From assembly GCA_003415625.1 (NCBI GenBank), contig PYIU01000009.1:2294001-2358000 (forward strand): 64,000 bases of DNA, in the 5' to 3' direction. The DNA is from Aquanectria penicillioides (Eukaryota > Ascomycota > Sordariomycetes > Hypocreales > Nectriaceae). Made by a program: the position numbers and the translations under genes. The notes under the pieces were generated by a model. The model saw only the letters and a list, made by a program, of their open reading frames with translations, did not search any database and was not told the origin of the DNA. Below, piece by piece: positions 23,382 to 34,687 of this stretch. Position 1 is the first letter of the stretch. Each line of letters begins with the position of its first letter.

Positions 23382-26300
23382 GACGAGAGGGAACAATCAT
23401 GAACGCGTGAAGGCTCCCTCGTCATCCCCATCATGGCCGTTGAACAAGTCTCGTGCGCGCCGCATGTGGCCCTATTGCATGCGCCGGCGAGCTTGGCTCT
23501 CTGGTTGCTTGCGTATGCTTCCAACCCCCAAGCCGCCCTGTGCAAATTGGTCCTACCAATAGCCCAAGGTGCTATTTCCTATCCGTAATACCGGCTGGTT
23601 TGTATGTGTCGTGTGGCGTGTTTAGAGCCGACAACGGGGCGAGTGAGTCAAGTCAAGCCAGCGCGCGCCCCCTCCCCAAGCCGGACAGGTACGTTGCTGG
23701 ACGACGGGGAACATGGGAGATCAGTCAATCAATCAATCATTAATCAAATTAATCAACATGTATCGGTCACGTACATACAGGCAAAACACATGTCAACTGC
23801 ATGCTTTTTTTTTTTTTCCTTCCCTTCCTTTGGTTGGGAGGGCCAACCAAATAATAACCCTGGACCGAGTTTAATTAACTTCATCGACCCTTTTTGGGGG
23901 GAAGGGTGGCCCCGTGATATCTGGGTCGCAAAAATGCACATAAAAATGCCAGAGGGGATCCCCACCAAGCGAGGGAAAGGAAATACAGGTGATTTTCTTG
24001 TCAAGAGCCGCGACCCTCCCACATTCGACCCCCCCCCCCCCCGTCGTTGGAACCGGGTTGCCATATTACCGGCGTCGTGAGAACAGGCTATACAAAAACG
24101 TTCTGTTGCGTCCGCCGTCGCCGCAACGTGAGATAGATAGGTAACAGAGGCGGAATGCATTGGCTGAGCTGCCCATTGTGTCATAGTCCACCTGCAAAGT
24201 AACGTGCTATACAAGTAAACTCGGTTGCCCCCTGGGTTACACTGCAGCCCACGGCATCCTTGTCGCCGTGTGTCTGACCCTCTTTTTCGCCCATTCTCCT
24301 GTCAGTGTGTCTGTCTGGTCTCCTTCTGTGACGCCGATCATGCTCTATTTCTCCTTGCGCTCGCGGGCCTCACTTCTGCCGACGCGCCTACCTATTGCAT
24401 TTTGGATTGCCTTTGCCCTTGCCCTTTGCCCTTTGCCTCTTTTGCATTTCGCGGTTTGGCTTCTTCAACGGCTGAGCTGACGCTTGGGCTTTTGGAGAGA
24501 GAGGGGGCCCCTCCCAACATTCCACCGGGTTACCTGTTGAGGAAGTGGAGCAATCAACGAGCGGACTGGATGGATTGATGGATGGATGGATGGATGGCCG
24601 GTGGGTTTTCTGTCTGCCGGGTTATCACTCTTGCTTTCCTGCCTGTCAATCCTGATCCTGTCTTGTCCTGCCTTGGCTTGACTTGACTTGACTTGACTTG
24701 CTCTTTATCCGGTCGAGATCCGATCAATGCTACAAGGGATCCGCTCCCCTATCGCCGCTGGCCCCCAACACACAGACATACAGGTGCATGTACATGGTGC
24801 ATAGTACGGGAGATAGTGCACACTACATGAGCTGCTACTACTAGGTGCTACTACATGCTACATACAGCCTCGCCCGATACACAATGCACGATTCACGATA
24901 CATGGACACGGACGCAGACACAGACACGGACAAACGCGGACAAGCCCGTCCCCCATCCTCAAACAGAGCTGGAACGCCACAAGATTTCTGTCAATTCCAG
25001 ACGCGCCCTGCCTTGTCTCGCCTCATCCTTTGTTGGCGGGCGCCCCTCCAAGTGCAACGAAAAAGCAAACGCCTTGTAAAGATGGGTCTGGGCTCTCTCT
25101 CGCTCTCCTCTCTGTCAAAGTGTCAAGCTCTAACCGCAGCTCATCCCTGCTTTTCAAGCTGGCCACCCATGTCGATTCGATGGACCCCAAAATTGCCAAG
25201 GGAACCAGCATATCTGCAAACCTACGCCAAAAACAAAAACAAAAAAAAAAAAAAAAGGAAGAAAAAATGTTGCACAGTCAGTACGTTCTGTAGGTGCATG
25301 TATCTGCGTGCGCGCGCATGTACATGCCAATTTAGCAACCCTGGCGGGCGTGGCGTGCAGCAGCAGCACATCTGTTCAGCTTGCTCCATCACCAACAACA
25401 AGATGCAGTATCTCCGATTTCCATTTTCCCAATCCCACGCAAGCTCTCACAATCTCTCGCTCGCTGCTCTTTGTCCTCCTCCCCGCATCTAATCAGCCCC
25501 TTGCCGCCCTATCACGCTCTCCATATCTACGCGATCCATCGCCTCAATCTAGCCCAGCCCACACCTTGGACCAATCCGCCCTCGGCCCTGGCCCTATCCA
25601 CCGTCCCCGCCGCCCAGGCACGGCCGCTAGACTCAACTCTCCCATACCGGCGACTCCTTAGCCTGTCGCTAACTGCTTCACCTGTTGACCAAAAAAAAAA
25701 GAGATACGTACGCAACTTTTTTTTTTTTTTTTTGGAGCTTGTATCTGGCCTTGCCAAGAGTGAACTTTAATTCCCTACCGCCCGTGCCGCTTGATCTAAA
25801 CGGCGTCCATGTGTCTTGTCTGTCCTGCCCTGTGCTCCCTGAATGACGCCCTCCGTTCTGCTCCGACCTCCCGTTCCGTTCCCCCCGATCGGCCGAAGCT
25901 AGGCGGAGTCCCGGTCCGGCGAGGCCTCAACTCCAACGCTGACGCCGCCTGCGCTCACGGCGGCACACCGTCTCACCCGGCTGCTGCCCATGAAAAAAAG
26001 ACTGGGGTGGGGGGGGAAACCGCACAAAAGTGGCATCCATTACATCGTTGAACCATGCCGTAGCCCTCGAATGCATCCAGATCCTCAATCCATGGCGTCA
26101 GCGCCCGTCCCCTTCCCTGAGGGGCCCCGGGCTCGCCGCCGTCTCCTCGTCCTCTGCCTCGACCACATGGCCCGTCCCCGGCCGCCATTGGCTGTCCCTG
26201 ACCAAGCCCGCCATTGCAACGCGCTCTTCTCCATGCCGACGACAAAGGTCATGTGTGATTCCCCGTGACATGGAATGTGTATGTGCAGTCAGACTATACG

Positions 26301-26589
26301 GTGGAAGACTACGTAATTAATATGTAGTGGCATCTTCGAGACCCTCAATTAGGCCGCCTGGCGGTCCCGTGTCTCAGTTTGGGGCCGTGATGGAAGGCAG
26401 ATATAGGTAGATAGATCCGCGCGTCTAAATGCCAAGGCACTGGACAACTTTATTTTAAACTACAAAGAATGTGGAACATGCCTCATCTTGTTTTCAACTC
26501 ATTCCACAAGTGGTGAAAAAAAATAGCCTCCCTAGCCAATCGCGTCCCCCTTTGCAACTGTTAACACATTCGAAGCAGTTGGACTCGAC

Positions 26590-27456
26590 TCATACGGCCG
26601 GAGACTTGAATGTTGGCTTATACACCTCCTTCTCGGCCAACTATCGAGCCGCGTCGGGGTCGTGAGCGAGCAGCAACACAATGGGGTGTTGCCAGGCAAA
26701 CTCCTTGATCTTCTTGACAGACTCAGTCGCGAGCTGGGGGGCTTTGTTGACCCCGTTTGTGAGCTCCTGGTCCAAGATGTCCTGAGCATACGTTGCGTCT
26801 CCGGCTAGGAAGTACGTAGCTTCATCACCGTACACGATGAGGCACATGTGGCCAGGAACGTGTCCCGGACACTCTACGGCCACGACCTTGCCATCGTCTG
26901 TGATGGGGAAACTCCTCTCCCACGGCCCGATGGGGGCGTCAATCTTGGAAAGAATCGGCGGTCTCCACCCTTTAGGCCACTGTCCGGGAACAGAACCCTC
27001 CATTGTGGCATGAAACGGGGTTTTGTATGCGTCCCAGTGCTCCTAGCTCACGTACATTAGCGCTCCAACCAGGTCCGCGATGCCGTCGTCGTGGTCGTGG
27101 TGAAGATGGGACACAACTACAGCCTTGAGCTTGTCATGGGTAAGCCCTCACTACGCAAGCAATGTCCCAATGCCTTCGTCGTCTTTTACATCGATATCGA
27201 CCGAGTGGTTGAAAAAGGGTATCCATCGGGGAAAGTATCCCGGGTGGCTCGCCTTGGGTGATTCCCCCGTGTCGAAGAGGATGAAGCCCTCTGGGTGCTC
27301 GATGAGGTACGTGTTGATGGGCAGGAACTCGGTCCACTCTCTATCCGTCGTGATTCTGAATCGACGCCATAGGACGGAGCTGTCTGCGGATTGCTGCTTG
27401 TGGGTGGACCGGATACGGATGCTGCCGGTTTGCAGGATGCTCACGGAGATGGACAT
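26590..27456 (-). pseudogene. Metallo-beta-lactamase (N-acyl-homoserine lactonase type) pseudogene, four in-frame stops
   Basis: From the ATG at 27,456 to the natural-looking stop at 26,590 one reading frame of 288 codons reads as a lactonase-type metallo-beta-lactamase throughout, with no frame shift. The metal-binding residues are all present: the H-x-H-x-D-H motif (SHLHHDHDDG), a later His in CPGHVPGH, Asp in LAGDATY, and His in LLAHDPDA. Four stop codons interrupt it: TAG at 27,151-27,153 and TGA at 27,148-27,150 side by side, TAG at 27,043-27,045, and TAG at 26,641-26,643. Each can arise from a Gln (CAG) or Arg (CGA) codon by one C-to-T change. No GT-AG intron of usable size removes them. 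Active members hydrolyse lactones or lactams (AiiA on acyl-homoserine lactones; Fusarium MBL1 on benzoxazolinone). This copy should be inactive. Confidence 0.85.
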
Positions 27457-29590
27457 TTTGGTCAAGAACGCCAAGTGGTGAATTATTAAATCGAGTTCGA
27501 AACTAACAGTGCCCAACTGATTATATGAGCATTCTCTTTCATATTTATGCGCCTCTCCTCAGTTGTCGAGAATTCTGGTATATCCCTTTTTTGAACCTAT
27601 TACTATCGGAGGTCAAGCGCCGCCCACCGACCGGCACCAAAGTGAAAGCCAACGGCCGAGATGTTCAACGCCGGTCTCCACTAAACCCAATGTCGACGGA
27701 CGTTTGTTCCCCGACGATATCCCATTTAATGCAACTTTCATTCCACAAGCTGAGGTCGAGCCCCTTCATCCTCATGGAACCCCGTGGCGTCATGCTCTAG
27801 CATCTCCGGGGTAAGTCGATTGACCGCGTGTCGGAGGTTATAGACAGACCAGAGTTGATGACCTGGGGCAAGAGACTGTCCGACTTGATCAAAAACAGCT
27901 CTGCGAGAACAGAGCACCGATGTCGGGCTCGCCGAAGCGAAACTCCGTCCGGGACATCTCTCGAAGCCCATGAGAGCCATGAAATCACCTAGTTCCCTAG
28001 GTTTCGTGCAACCAAAATTGACGTCAACGCAAGCAACTTGGATCACAGGTTGTCCTCTTCGCATTGACGAATAGGCAACTTTGTTACAGCCCACTATGGG
28101 CGAATACAAACTCGAGCACAGCCCAGTCGCAGCCACGTTCCCAGAGACTACCCATATGCACAAATCCAATAAAACCAACACCAATCTCACATCAAACTAA
28201 CTTTACAGTTCCTTTAGAGCTTATCGTACGTCGTCGACCTCTCAGCTGCAACGCCGGCCGGGCTTCAGAAAGGTCCGATTGGCATTGTCGCATGCCTCTC
28301 TGCCTCTAATTCCGCCGCATCTCGTCATACTTAAAAAAAAAAACACACCCTCCTCCTCCTCCTCCTCCTCCTCCTCCTCCTCCTCGGCATGATTCCACTT
28401 GCATGCAGCTAAGATTTGGCGTGCTTGAAAACTCTCTTTTCCAGTACTACTAACCTCGTATTTCTCCCCCATAACAAACCAAGGCACACCTAAGCTTCGG
28501 GGCTATCCGTGATGCGACATCTCACCAATGGCATGTGAGTGCGTCATCCAGCACATTCCCCTTTGAGCAATGCGGGCAGCCAACAAAAAAAACTCACCAC
28601 CACCCAGCCCTTGGTCGCACAAAACAGCTCGATGCTCCGCTGTCATGCCGCGCGCGCGGCCGCGTCCGCGCCCCAAACTCCCCACGGCGCATTGGCGGTT
28701 GACAAAGAGGTATTGGATTACTCACAGCGGTGCGAGTGCGACGGGGACGACATCGTCAGACCAGCCAAATTCTGGGAGATGGCGGCCAGTGGGATGTTTT
28801 GTAAGGGCGTCGATGACACCGAGTAGTCGACACCCCCAGCGGTGAGGGAGGCATTCAAGCCATGATTTCCAAAAGAGGGTCCGTGAGGGTCTGGAGGTGA
28901 ACAAAAAAAGAAAAGCACGGTGAGACGAGAGCCGCCACTCGGGGACAGACACTCAACGGACATCGGGCATAGGACATAGGATATATGGGATCTATGTTTC
29001 TAATCTACGGATGCCATCACTGCCGATGCGGTCATGGTAAGCCAGCCCCATGGCCATCACCACCTGCTCAACAAGAGGGTTGCATGCGCCAGAGCTGTGG
29101 CTTTCGTCTAGCCATTGACTACACTGAATAATGACCCCTATCCGTCAGCTCATTCTTCTCGAACACCGAGCTTGTCCCTCCCGGCGCTTGGCTAGCCCAG
29201 TCGTATGTATGTACCATATGCCTTGATCCTCAAGTGCAACAGGGTTTTGCATGGGAAGAAGATTAGGAGAAGTAAAAGAGGAAGAAAAATAAGGAGAACA
29301 AGATGCACCCCGACCAGCTTCATCGCCGTGCGCCACCACCATCCAAAATTTGCAGGCCTCCTTATGTATGTAACAGCCCATGTGTGTGTCCCTCCAGTTA
29401 GAAAACCCACCCCTGCGTCGTCATGTCGTGAAAAAAGAAGCCTTTTTGGGTATAATACAAGTTGTGAGAGAAACAAAAACATTGGACCCTTGTCCAAAAA
29501 AAAAAATTTACCCCATATCTCTGAGGCCCCGATGCTGCTGCTGGGCCCGTAAGCAGCCACTCATTTGGTCCGCCCACCCGGGCGTGTGTG
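27457..29590. other. Intergenic region, no gene recognised
   Basis: This region lies between the lactonase-like pseudogene and Clr5 protein 2. It includes a CTC trinucleotide tract (28,348-28,384), short A runs, and AT-richer DNA just upstream of the pseudogene. The frame at 27,738-28,190 (minus strand) has no recognisable family features and was not called. Confidence 0.5.
28348..28384. repeat. CTC trinucleotide microsatellite
   Basis: About twelve CTC units follow a short A run. It is non-coding: the Glu-rich frame it produces on the minus strand has no supporting context. Confidence 0.92.
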
Positions 29591-31422
29591 TCATGTCATG
29601 CCCATCACGGGCATCGCGGTCGACACCTGTGCCACGTCGGGAGCGGCCCACAGCCAATCGGGGACCTCGATGCTGCTCCCGCTCGACTCGTCGATGGGGC
29701 TGGCAGCTGCGACAGAAGTCTCCGAATGGCATGGCTCCCTCCACTGGGACGAGAGCCCAGCAAAGGCGCTCGAGTCTCTGGCGAATTCTGATAGACGAAT
29801 GAGCCGGTACTGCTGCACCTGGGCGGCCTCGACGTCCTGGCCCGTCTTGGACAACGCGCGCTCGAGGTTCGCGAGGCACGTCAGAAGTAAGCGCTCGTCT
29901 CCGTCGCTTGCGACCGCCAGCCGCGTCGCCTCCTGGAATCGCTGGAGAGCCGAGGCAAAATCGCCCATGCGATAGCTGTAGTTGCCCAATTGGATGCTGA
30001 TCACTGCTTGCTGGTCCTCGCCCATGTTTTGGTTGTTGAGCGACTGCAGGCACTCGAGTGCCTCGCCGTACTTGCCCTCAGCCTCCTTTGCCTTGCAGAG
30101 CACAGCCGTCTGAGCAACTGCAAGCTCGATGAGCCACCAGTGCTGCAGGCCTGTAGCTTCTGCCCTGGCGCGGTAGTTTGAGGCTACCGCGAGAGCCTCG
30201 GCTGATCGCCCGTGGCCGAGGAGGCAGTCGATGTGGTCGCCGTATAGAATGGCCGTCAGGTAATTTGCAGGTCCAATGTTCTCTTCCATTATGGGAATCA
30301 GGGTAGAGTAGAGCCGCAGCGCGAGCTCAGAGTATTCGGTAAACTGCGGAGAAGCTAGAATGCCCCATATCCGCACCATGGGGTTCTGTCGCCCCAGTAC
30401 TATGGGGACCAGGCCGGCTAGGTAGTCCATGACTATCCGGAGGAGGTCGTCCTTGTGGTTGCGGTCCAGATACCAGAGCAGGGAAGCGGTCCGCACGACG
30501 AAGATGGGGCTCTCGGAGGCAATAATCTCCTTGAGCGACTCAAAGGCCGGGTTCAGGATGCTGCTGATGGAAATGTCGTCATTTCGCATCATTGACCGGT
30601 TGACAAGAGCAAAGCCGGTCATGACGCGCTCGAACAGCTCGTCACTTCGATCCTGGGGAATGTGACTCTTGCAGATGTGGTTGTATTCAAAATCCCATGC
30701 TCCAGCAGCAAAACACGACTCCACGTAGTCCTTGAAGAGGCCTAGCACTTCTTCTGTAGGCTTGAGCTCTCCGGGTGAAGACGCTTGTGGGCTGGGGGCC
30801 GGGGAAGGGGTATGGCACTGGACCTCGAGGAATGTCTGGACGCTGGGGACCTCGCCAGCTCGAAAGCGAGTGACAAGGGAAGGATTTCTGCGGATATAAC
30901 GGTTGATGTTGTCGAGGTCGACTGGTTGGCCGCGGATGGTGAACTCGGAGGGCTTGCCCTGGGCATCACGCTCCGTCTTGAGGATGAGAATGGCAAGCAC
31001 CTCATCGCTCTTGAGCTTCTTATCAAGCCCCCATTTCCAGATTCTCGACTTGTACATCTTGACGCTGCAGACGGTCAGTTCAGTTGCTGAACAAACCAGG
31101 GACGGATTCTAAATATCCAGCAGGGTGTTACGATGCAGAGAGGAAGCAAGCAACAGAACTTAAGGGGCTGGGGGGGGCAAGACGGAGACGAGACCACGTA
31201 CGTAGCTGTAAAGTTGTGTTCCCGTTCAAGGATCTCCATGACGTCCTTCAAAGACTTCTTCTCCTCCTGGTAAAGGCGAGTGATGATGGGACGCTTCTTC
31301 TCCCATTCTTGGCCGGGGATGCGCTTGCGGGGCATCGACCGAGGCATGCTGATATCTGTGTCGTCTGAGTCGCCGGGAGTGGAATTGCGTGCGGCAGGAA
31401 CACGGGGGACTGCCATTGCCAT
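29591..31422 (-). CDS. Clr5-domain protein 2 with TPR-like C-terminal half
   Basis: Two exons, 31422-31202 and 31064-29591, with a 137-nt GT-AG intron inside the Clr5 domain, code for 564 residues. The ATG at 31,422 is followed by a short Ser/Asp-rich leader, then the Clr5 domain at about residues 35-90: IPGQEWEKKRPIITRLY, EEKKSLKDVMEILEREHNFTAT, and MYKSRIWKWGLDKK after the junction. A FIVRTASLLWYL-type segment and helical repeats follow. Around residues 380-470 paired helices resembling tetratricopeptide repeats appear (KYGEALECLQSL; GDFASALQRFQEATRLA). The intron sits at the same place in the domain as the second intron of the other Clr5 gene 16 kb away (after the Thr of FTAT/FQAT), so the two are homologous and share gene structure. 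Function is unknown; TPR-like repeats usually bind other proteins. Confidence 0.88.
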
Positions 31423-31621
31423 GGTCTAGGTGAGGTCTTCGGCTCCAGCTCTGAGGCGGTTGGGGGGGAGGCAGGATATCTTATGTGAATTGAAGGAGGG
31501 GGGGGTGTGGGATGAGGAGGAGGATGAGTATGAGTATAAGGAAATGAGAGGAAAGGAGGCTGTGAAACCACTGTGGTCGGCGGAGTGGTTAAGGTTTAGA
31601 GTTGATCACTGGGTGAATGGG

Positions 31622-31672
31622 TGGTGAAGGTAAGGGTGAGGGTCAGGGTGAGGGTGAGAGTGAGGGTAGCAG
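31622..31672. repeat. GGGTGA-type short tandem
   Basis: Units such as AGGGTGAGGGTC and AGGGTGAGGGTGAG repeat several times. It resembles telomere-type G-rich repeats only loosely and lacks TTAGGG, so I treat it as simple sequence. Confidence 0.75.
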
Positions 31673-32649
31673 CACAGAGCAGAGCGCAGGGGTGGTCCGT
31701 TCGAGAAATGACGACACAAGGCAGAGACAGCAGTGGCACCTCGTGCAAGGTGTAGGCCAAGACGTCGGGGGTGGGTTTGTAGATGGTGGATTGTTGACTG
31801 TGGAGGGATTGCGGATGGATTGCGGATGGAGATGGATATGAAGATGGAGATTGGAGACTAGAGATGGAGGGGAAACAAAGGCATAAGACATCAGGCACAA
31901 GGCAACGACAGAGGCGATCCACGGTGGGGGGGGGTCGAGACCGGCGTGCGGGCGAGGGGTGAGGGCATGCGGCCGGTTCCTTGAAAAGTTGGTCGCGGAG
32001 GGTTGCGCCGCGCCGCGCCGCTCCAGGGAAGTCCGTACGTGCCTCTATCACGGAACTCCGTGGACGGGATCGCAAAGGGGAGTTGGTGGTGTGTTATGGT
32101 GGGCCTTTCTTCTACTCCTCCTGCTTGCTGATCATTGGGAATTGTCAGCCCCACCCAGAGGAGGCGCACCGGCAGGAGACTGTAGAGGCAGCCAGAAAAT
32201 GCGGCCGTTGCAGCGCTGGGGGGGGGAGGCTGACTGGGGGAAGCCGTCCAGGCATGAGGTGAGTGGCCGCCCCTCCCCACAGCCTACGACGCTGCACTTG
32301 GTGCACGAGGCATGATCCATGCCTAGCCGATCAGCTCGGTGGGGGCTAAGGCCTGTGATTCCCCTCTGCGGTGCTGCGGTGGGCGCTTGCTAGAGACGAC
32401 GGGCGGGCGGTCAGCAAAAGATCCCTGGTGTTGCTTGCGTTCGGCTGTCGCTTGTCACGGACGGAGGAGGGTGGATGGACAAGATGAGACGACGGACGAA
32501 ACGACAAGACGGCGACCACGGCGTTCGGGTTCGTGATGCACCGGCGACATGACTGGTTGATCAATCACTTTCTGCACTGCGCCCACCCCTACTGTCGCTA
32601 CAGTTGCAGCGAGAATTGATTTACCCGAAACGAAACAAGGAAAAAAGAA

Positions 32650-32777
32650 CAAATAAAATAGCAACCATTAAAATAATGATGGAATAATGAAAAATAATAG
32701 TGAAATAATGAAAAATAATGGTGAAATAATGAAAAAAAAATTAATGATGAAAATATTAAAATAATTAATTAAAAAGG
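32650..32777. repeat. AT-rich tandem repeat (AAATAATG units)
   Basis: About 128 nt are built mainly from AAATAATG/AAAAATAATGGTG units of roughly 18-20 nt period, almost without G or C, in otherwise GC-rich DNA. It is non-coding. Confidence 0.88.
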
Positions 32778-33298
32778 CAACAGACATGACTCCTTTCGCC
32801 TCAGGTAGCAATGGCATCATGTGTTGTGTTGTCTAAGTCTCCGAAGGCTGAGTCGAATCCGCGTTTCAGAGGCGGGTTCTGTTCCAAAGGGGTTGGAAGT
32901 CGCGCCCTGGAGGTGGCGGACCTCACCCACTGAATGGTGCCGCCTGTGTCTCGGGCTCCAGGCAGTTCAGCCCTATGGCCTTGCGGCGCCCTACGGCCGT
33001 TTTCTGCCCTACAGACCCCTGCCATGCCGTACGTCACCCCCTGTAGAACGCCCTTGGGCGCTGCAGCATACGGTCTCGCATCGTCTCGCACAAGGGGGGT
33101 GCGGGTGCGTTGTTGTCCGTACATACAGTTACAGGCCATTCAGCACCGCATAGCATTAACGCCACGGCATAGACGAGGAGCGAGGAAGGGGGAAAGTCGC
33201 CGGAGGAGGGGCCCAAGCAAAGATTCCGCCGTGTGGAAAACACCACGAGTCGGCAGATAATGAAGGCATCCGGGATGAGGGAATGGGTCATGTCCAGC

Positions 33299-33345
33299 CA
33301 CATGTCCCATGTCCCATGTCCCATGTCCCATTACCCATTACCCAT
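33299..33345. repeat. CATGTCC tandem repeat
   Basis: Four CCATGTC-like 7-nt units are followed by CCATTAC variants. The tract is short and non-coding. Confidence 0.85.
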
Positions 33346-34034
33346 GCGCCCTCATCAAGCACCTTGCTCGGTTCACCGACGGTTACACTGGCTCTTCCCA
33401 AAGCTACAGTAGATGGAGCGCTTCCGGCCCTCTGGTGCACATCCATCTGCACGAGCGCGAGCGCTCCAGCAGGTAGTTCCCTGCCCCCCCCCTCCCCAGA
33501 AGCTGGCATGCACTGACCACCCTGACGGGCGGATAATCAAGGTACGGATGAGCTAATTGCTTGACCACCTTACAACAATTTCGATCAAGCCCGTTGGTAG
33601 TCTGCACGGGCTTATGCTGTGTATTGCTTTGTTTGTTTTCACTCCACCTCTCCGTGTCTCTATTTTGTTCCCGAGCCATCTCCACCTCGGCCCGTCGAAT
33701 TCAGCCTCAGTGTCCAACGGCCAGCGCTTCCCCGCTGGCCGCAAGCCACCCCGCCCAGAATCGACGTGCTACCGCCTTCTGTGGCTCGCCACCTACCGTA
33801 AATCTATGCACACTCGCCTCGCTGGTGCCTTGATTTCTAGTCGCCATCTCTAGGCAGGTTCATGGCGAGACGCTAGGTCTTCTATTTCGATTCCATATCG
33901 GTTTCCATGAACCAATCGCGCTTTGGAATTACCATTCTCGGTTTCGCATTCTGGTGGATAGTTGCTCATGTCCAACATCAACGCGACCTGGCTCCAGGCA
34001 TTCACCAGAATCAGTCATGCATTCACGAGACTCT

Positions 34035-34190
34035 ATTAATTTGCTCACACATGTAGTCACACATGTAGTCACACCAGTACTCACTCGCTCCTGATCGAGA
34101 CTACTCATTTACTCACCCATGTCTTCACACAGGTGCTGGCTCATGTACTCAGTCATGTAATCGCTCGTTTACTCAATTCACACGCACACG
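34035..34190. repeat. Degenerate ACTCATGTAGTCAC minisatellite
   Basis: Successive related units such as CACATGTAGTCA, TTTACTCACCCATG, ACTCAGTCATGTAATC and GTTTACTCA repeat with drift, ending in a CACACG tract. It lies just downstream of the ankyrin/zinc-finger gene and no protein is coded. Confidence 0.7.
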
Positions 34191-34687
34191 CACACGCATC
34201 ATAAAACGCCAGTACCAACAAACGACAGGCCCCCTGTGAACCGAGAAACTCCTCTAGGTATATGTGGACCACACAGACCACACTCTCCAATCCCTGCGGC
34301 CGCCCCGCGCAGTGCACATGGACGTGGCAGGGGGTGACTCGAGCCTCGCTAATGGATATCACTTCCCGTTTCAACCATATTTTTCGAGCCGCATGGTAAT
34401 CTAGTGTCAAGTGGTATTAGTTCTCTGCGCCTCACAAGAGCTGCAATCGAATCCTCCTGTCCCCGTTTTAGGCCGTCGCAGCCATAGGTACAGTCCCACC
34501 CCGTCGACAACCAGCCCAACCGTGCCATGCCCGCATCCCAAAACCTAAAGGCTGAGGCTGGACGACGCCAACTGGGGTTGCATCCAGCAGTAGGGTAGGT
34601 AGCAGTGCATTTCACGCTGTCGTGCATCTCAAAATATGCCCGCTTCAGGAACCGCGGCGGCTATCAGGCCTCTGCCCACCAGTTGCC

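Larger units (their letters stand above)
21458..26589. other. Long non-coding region dominated by low-complexity DNA
   Basis: This region runs from the 5' side of the kinase gene to the lactonase-like pseudogene. It contains GTCGAG-like repeats (about 21,490-21,530), GGGTGAC tandems (22,018-22,070), a CTCTGTGG-type tandem ending in a G run (22,505-22,588), A runs (23,348-23,375; 25,237-25,256), a C run (about 24,030-24,042), GATG (24,565-24,598) and GACTT (24,674-24,698) tandems. The open frames within it are made mostly of these repeats. No gene, tRNA or transposon was recognised. The first kilobase upstream of 21,457 is the likely kinase promoter. Confidence 0.5.
31423..34687. other. Intergenic region with AT-rich and CATGTCC-type tandem repeats
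   Basis: This region lies between Clr5 protein 2 and the ankyrin/zinc-finger gene. It contains GGGTGA-type units (31,622-31,672), an AT-rich tandem (32,650-32,777), a CATGTCC tandem (33,299-33,345), and degenerate ACTCATGTAGTCAC-like repeats (34,035-34,190). No coding gene is supported. Confidence 0.5.

Noticed and set aside
26641..27153. Possibility that the stops in the lactonase-like gene lie in introns
   Set aside because: Available GT and AG signals around each stop would define introns of about 10-30 nt, too small, and removal would delete conserved residues.
31622..31672. GGGTGA units considered as interstitial telomere repeat
   Set aside because: TTAGGG is not present and the units are irregular.
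34395..34465. tRNA-like stretch on the plus strand: TAGTGTCAAGTGG resembles an A box, CTCACAA a Val anticodon loop, ATCGAATCC a B box
   Set aside because: Neither the anticodon stem, the T stem nor an acceptor stem pairs properly. At best it is a decayed tRNA relic; a covariance-model scan would be decisive.
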